Shown piece by piece: positions 30,950 to 32,127 of a stretch of 32,127 nt of DNA (the first letter of the stretch is position 1; every line of letters starts with the position of its first letter). Under the pieces are notes generated by a model. That model was not told the DNA's origin. It saw only the letters and a program-made list of their open reading frames with translations, and made no database searches. The stretch is from Prevotella sp. (GTDB lineage: Bacteria; Bacteroidota; Bacteroidia; Bacteroidales; Bacteroidaceae): the NCBI GenBank assembly GCA_017413085.1, contig JAFPVC010000024.1, positions 1 through 32,127 on the forward strand, given 5' to 3'. Both the position numbers and the translations under genes were made by a program.

Positions 30950-31474
30950 TTATTTTTCCTTGATAGAGCTGAGTATCTTTTCAATCAGTGGCTTGTAAGT
31001 GCCTTCCTCGCTCACTGGGAAAGAAATCTCACCTGTGAACAGTCTCTTTGACTTCGGGGCTACGCATGCAAAGTCATACGTCACCATCTTCACCATTTCA
31101 CCGTCAAAGTCCTTTTCGTTTATCAGCTCACGGCGCATGGTCATGGTCAGACCTTTGTAAACAGGAGCGTCAACCTTGTAGGAACCGCCGGCATTGAACA
31201 CCTTGTACAGATTGTCGGCATAGTACTTGAACTCCTGCTCATTCGACTTGGTGACGTCGTTGTAGGAAATCTGCATCTTGTGCTTGTCGTCGTCTGTCTG
31301 TGCCACAAACATATTTGCGAAGAAACCCTCGTCTTCAGGCTCGTCTGCCTCGAAGTTGCCAGGATACTGACATACGAACGACTTGTTCTCCCATGATTTA
31401 AACTCTGCGGCATTCTGTGCACTGACAGTCATCGTCATGGCTGCAAGAGCCATCATCAAAAAAAACTTTTTCAT
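30950..31474 (-). CDS. small secreted protein, unknown function
   Basis: A 174-residue protein with a signal peptide (MKKFFLMMALAAMTMTVSAQ, cleavage after Ala19). The mature part reads like a single compact alpha/beta domain (FKSWENKSFVCQYPGNFEADEP, then ISYNDVTKSNEQEFKYYADNLYK, ending YKPLIEKILSSIKEK). The layout resembles PsbP/Mog1-like small periplasmic proteins, but I would not assign it. It has a promoter at 31521-31552 and a 47-nt leader without repeats. Its neighbours give no clue to function. Confidence 0.72.
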   Translation of the reverse strand: MKKFFLMMALAAMTMTVSAQNAAEFKSWENKSFVCQYPGNFEADEPEDEGFFANMFVAQTDDDKHKMQISYNDVTKSNEQEFKYYADNLYKVFNAGGSYKVDAPVYKGLTMTMRRELINEKDFDGEMVKMVTYDFACVAPKSKRLFTGEISFPVSEEGTYKPLIEKILSSIKEK

Positions 31475-31520
31475 TACTGTTGTTATAAGTGATTAATATT
31501 GTTTGCTAATGATATCCGTG

Positions 31521-31552
31521 CAAAATTACAAATATTCTATTAAACAACCAAG
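31521..31552 (-). promoter_or_regulatory. promoter of the small secreted-protein gene
   Basis: On the minus strand CTTG (31549-31552), 20 bp, TAATTTTG (31521-31528), with one mismatch at -33. It is 47 bp before the ATG. Nothing else is seen between 31553 and 31736. Confidence 0.65.
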
Positions 31553-31736
31553 ATTTTCCCAATATTTTTATGCGTTTTTTCTGATTATTTATAGTGTTTT
31601 TTAAGACTTCATTTAATATTGAACCAGCGTCACTTATCAATCCATGCTCTATTAATTTAGTATCTCCTAATAATCATATTCAACAGATATAATGCTAGGT
31701 TTCAACATCAGTTTTTCACACGACAAAATATACGTA

Positions 31737-32127
31737 TCAACTTTCGGAGAAATACCTAAAGAACCAATAATAATCACAAAGCAATGACCAATATATAGGT
31801 TGAATCACTCTTTTCACTATACAGAATGGCACTCCACAATCCATCAAGATATTGCTACGCAAAATATTGTCAGAATTAGCTATTCTTACCTCATCTATAC
31901 TATATAGCCGACTTTTTGCTATATGATACCATACTTGACGAATAATCTTAAGACGATCATGTTCCAATGACAATTCGTCAATCGTATTTGAGAGTTCTAT
32001 TTGACGCAAGGGAGATTTTACCTTGTTAGAGATACCTATTCTCCCATTTTCCCTATATACAAATAATTCATTGACATTTGGAAGAAAGAATAGCGGAACA
32101 ATCTGCTCGTTTCCGCGGCACTCGTTA
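31737..32127 (-). CDS. 3' part of a gene cut by the right edge, unknown
   Basis: The frame is open from the right edge of the window (39 codons before the first candidate start, a TTG at 32009) to the stop at 31737, giving at least 129 residues, so the gene is almost certainly truncated at its 5' end. The visible part includes EQIVPLFFLPNVNELFVYR, LEHDRLKIIRQVWYHIAKS and an aromatic C-terminus (YWSLLCDYYWFFRYFSES). No family is recognised. The base composition is AT-rich compared with the housekeeping genes. Confidence 0.5.
   Translation of the reverse strand, partial: NECRGNEQIVPLFFLPNVNELFVYRENGRIGISNKVKSPLRQIELSNTIDELSLEHDRLKIIRQVWYHIAKSRLYSIDEVRIANSDNILRSNILMDCGVPFCIVKRVIQPIYWSLLCDYYWFFRYFSES

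Overview
The window looks like chromosome of a Bacteroidales bacterium, most likely Prevotellaceae (Prevotella/Segatella type). Evidence: at least nine promoters of the Bacteroidetes primary-sigma type (TTTG or CTTG, 19-20 bp, TAnnTTTG), a DUF4836-like lipoprotein, a DUF6150-like repeat protein, a fimbrillin/FISUMP surface lipoprotein, GxxExxY and four-helix-bundle 'suffix' proteins, and very repeat-rich intergenic DNA. I see no tRNA, rRNA, CRISPR array, transposase or phage gene.

Layout. 1-9.2 kb (minus strand): DUF4836-like lipoprotein; metF followed by an outer-membrane barrel gene; a 103-bp tandem repeat array holding a GxxExxY gene; metH; a PIN/RelB-type toxin-antitoxin pair. 9.3-12.7 kb (minus): DUF6150-like secreted protein, S8 subtilisin-like protease, a RelE/ParE-like toxin-antitoxin pair. 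12.8-20.3 kb (housekeeping core): polA (-), polyprenyl synthase (+), deoC (-), uvrC (-). 20.3-21.9 kb: a second tandem array, three parS-like ParB sites in the neighbourhood, a divergent promoter pair, a 32-codon small ORF and a highly structured RNA. 21.9-25.7 kb (plus, AT-rich): an AlwI-family type IIS restriction-modification operon with two adenine methyltransferases and an endonuclease. 25.7-32.1 kb: four-helix-bundle protein, flavodoxin-like protein, two unrecognised secreted proteins, a fimbrillin/FISUMP lipoprotein, and a gene cut by the right edge.

Functional links. MetF supplies 5-methyltetrahydrofolate to MetH, so methionine synthesis is nearly contiguous. PolA and UvrC both act in excision repair. 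The restriction-modification operon is a probable horizontally acquired defence island beside a structured RNA leader. The 3 parS-like sites suggest a position in the chromosome-partitioning (origin-proximal) region.

The most striking theme is repeat invasion. Small palindromic elements and longer intergenic repeats occur between genes, repeatedly inside the 5' leader between a good promoter and the start codon (GxxExxY/metF, uvrC, the 27.1-kb gene, the fimbrillin gene, probably polA). They also occur in frame inside MetH, UvrC and the four-helix protein. The MetH and UvrC insertions share a 33-bp element (29/33 identical) read in the same frame, similar in behaviour to Rickettsia palindromic elements.
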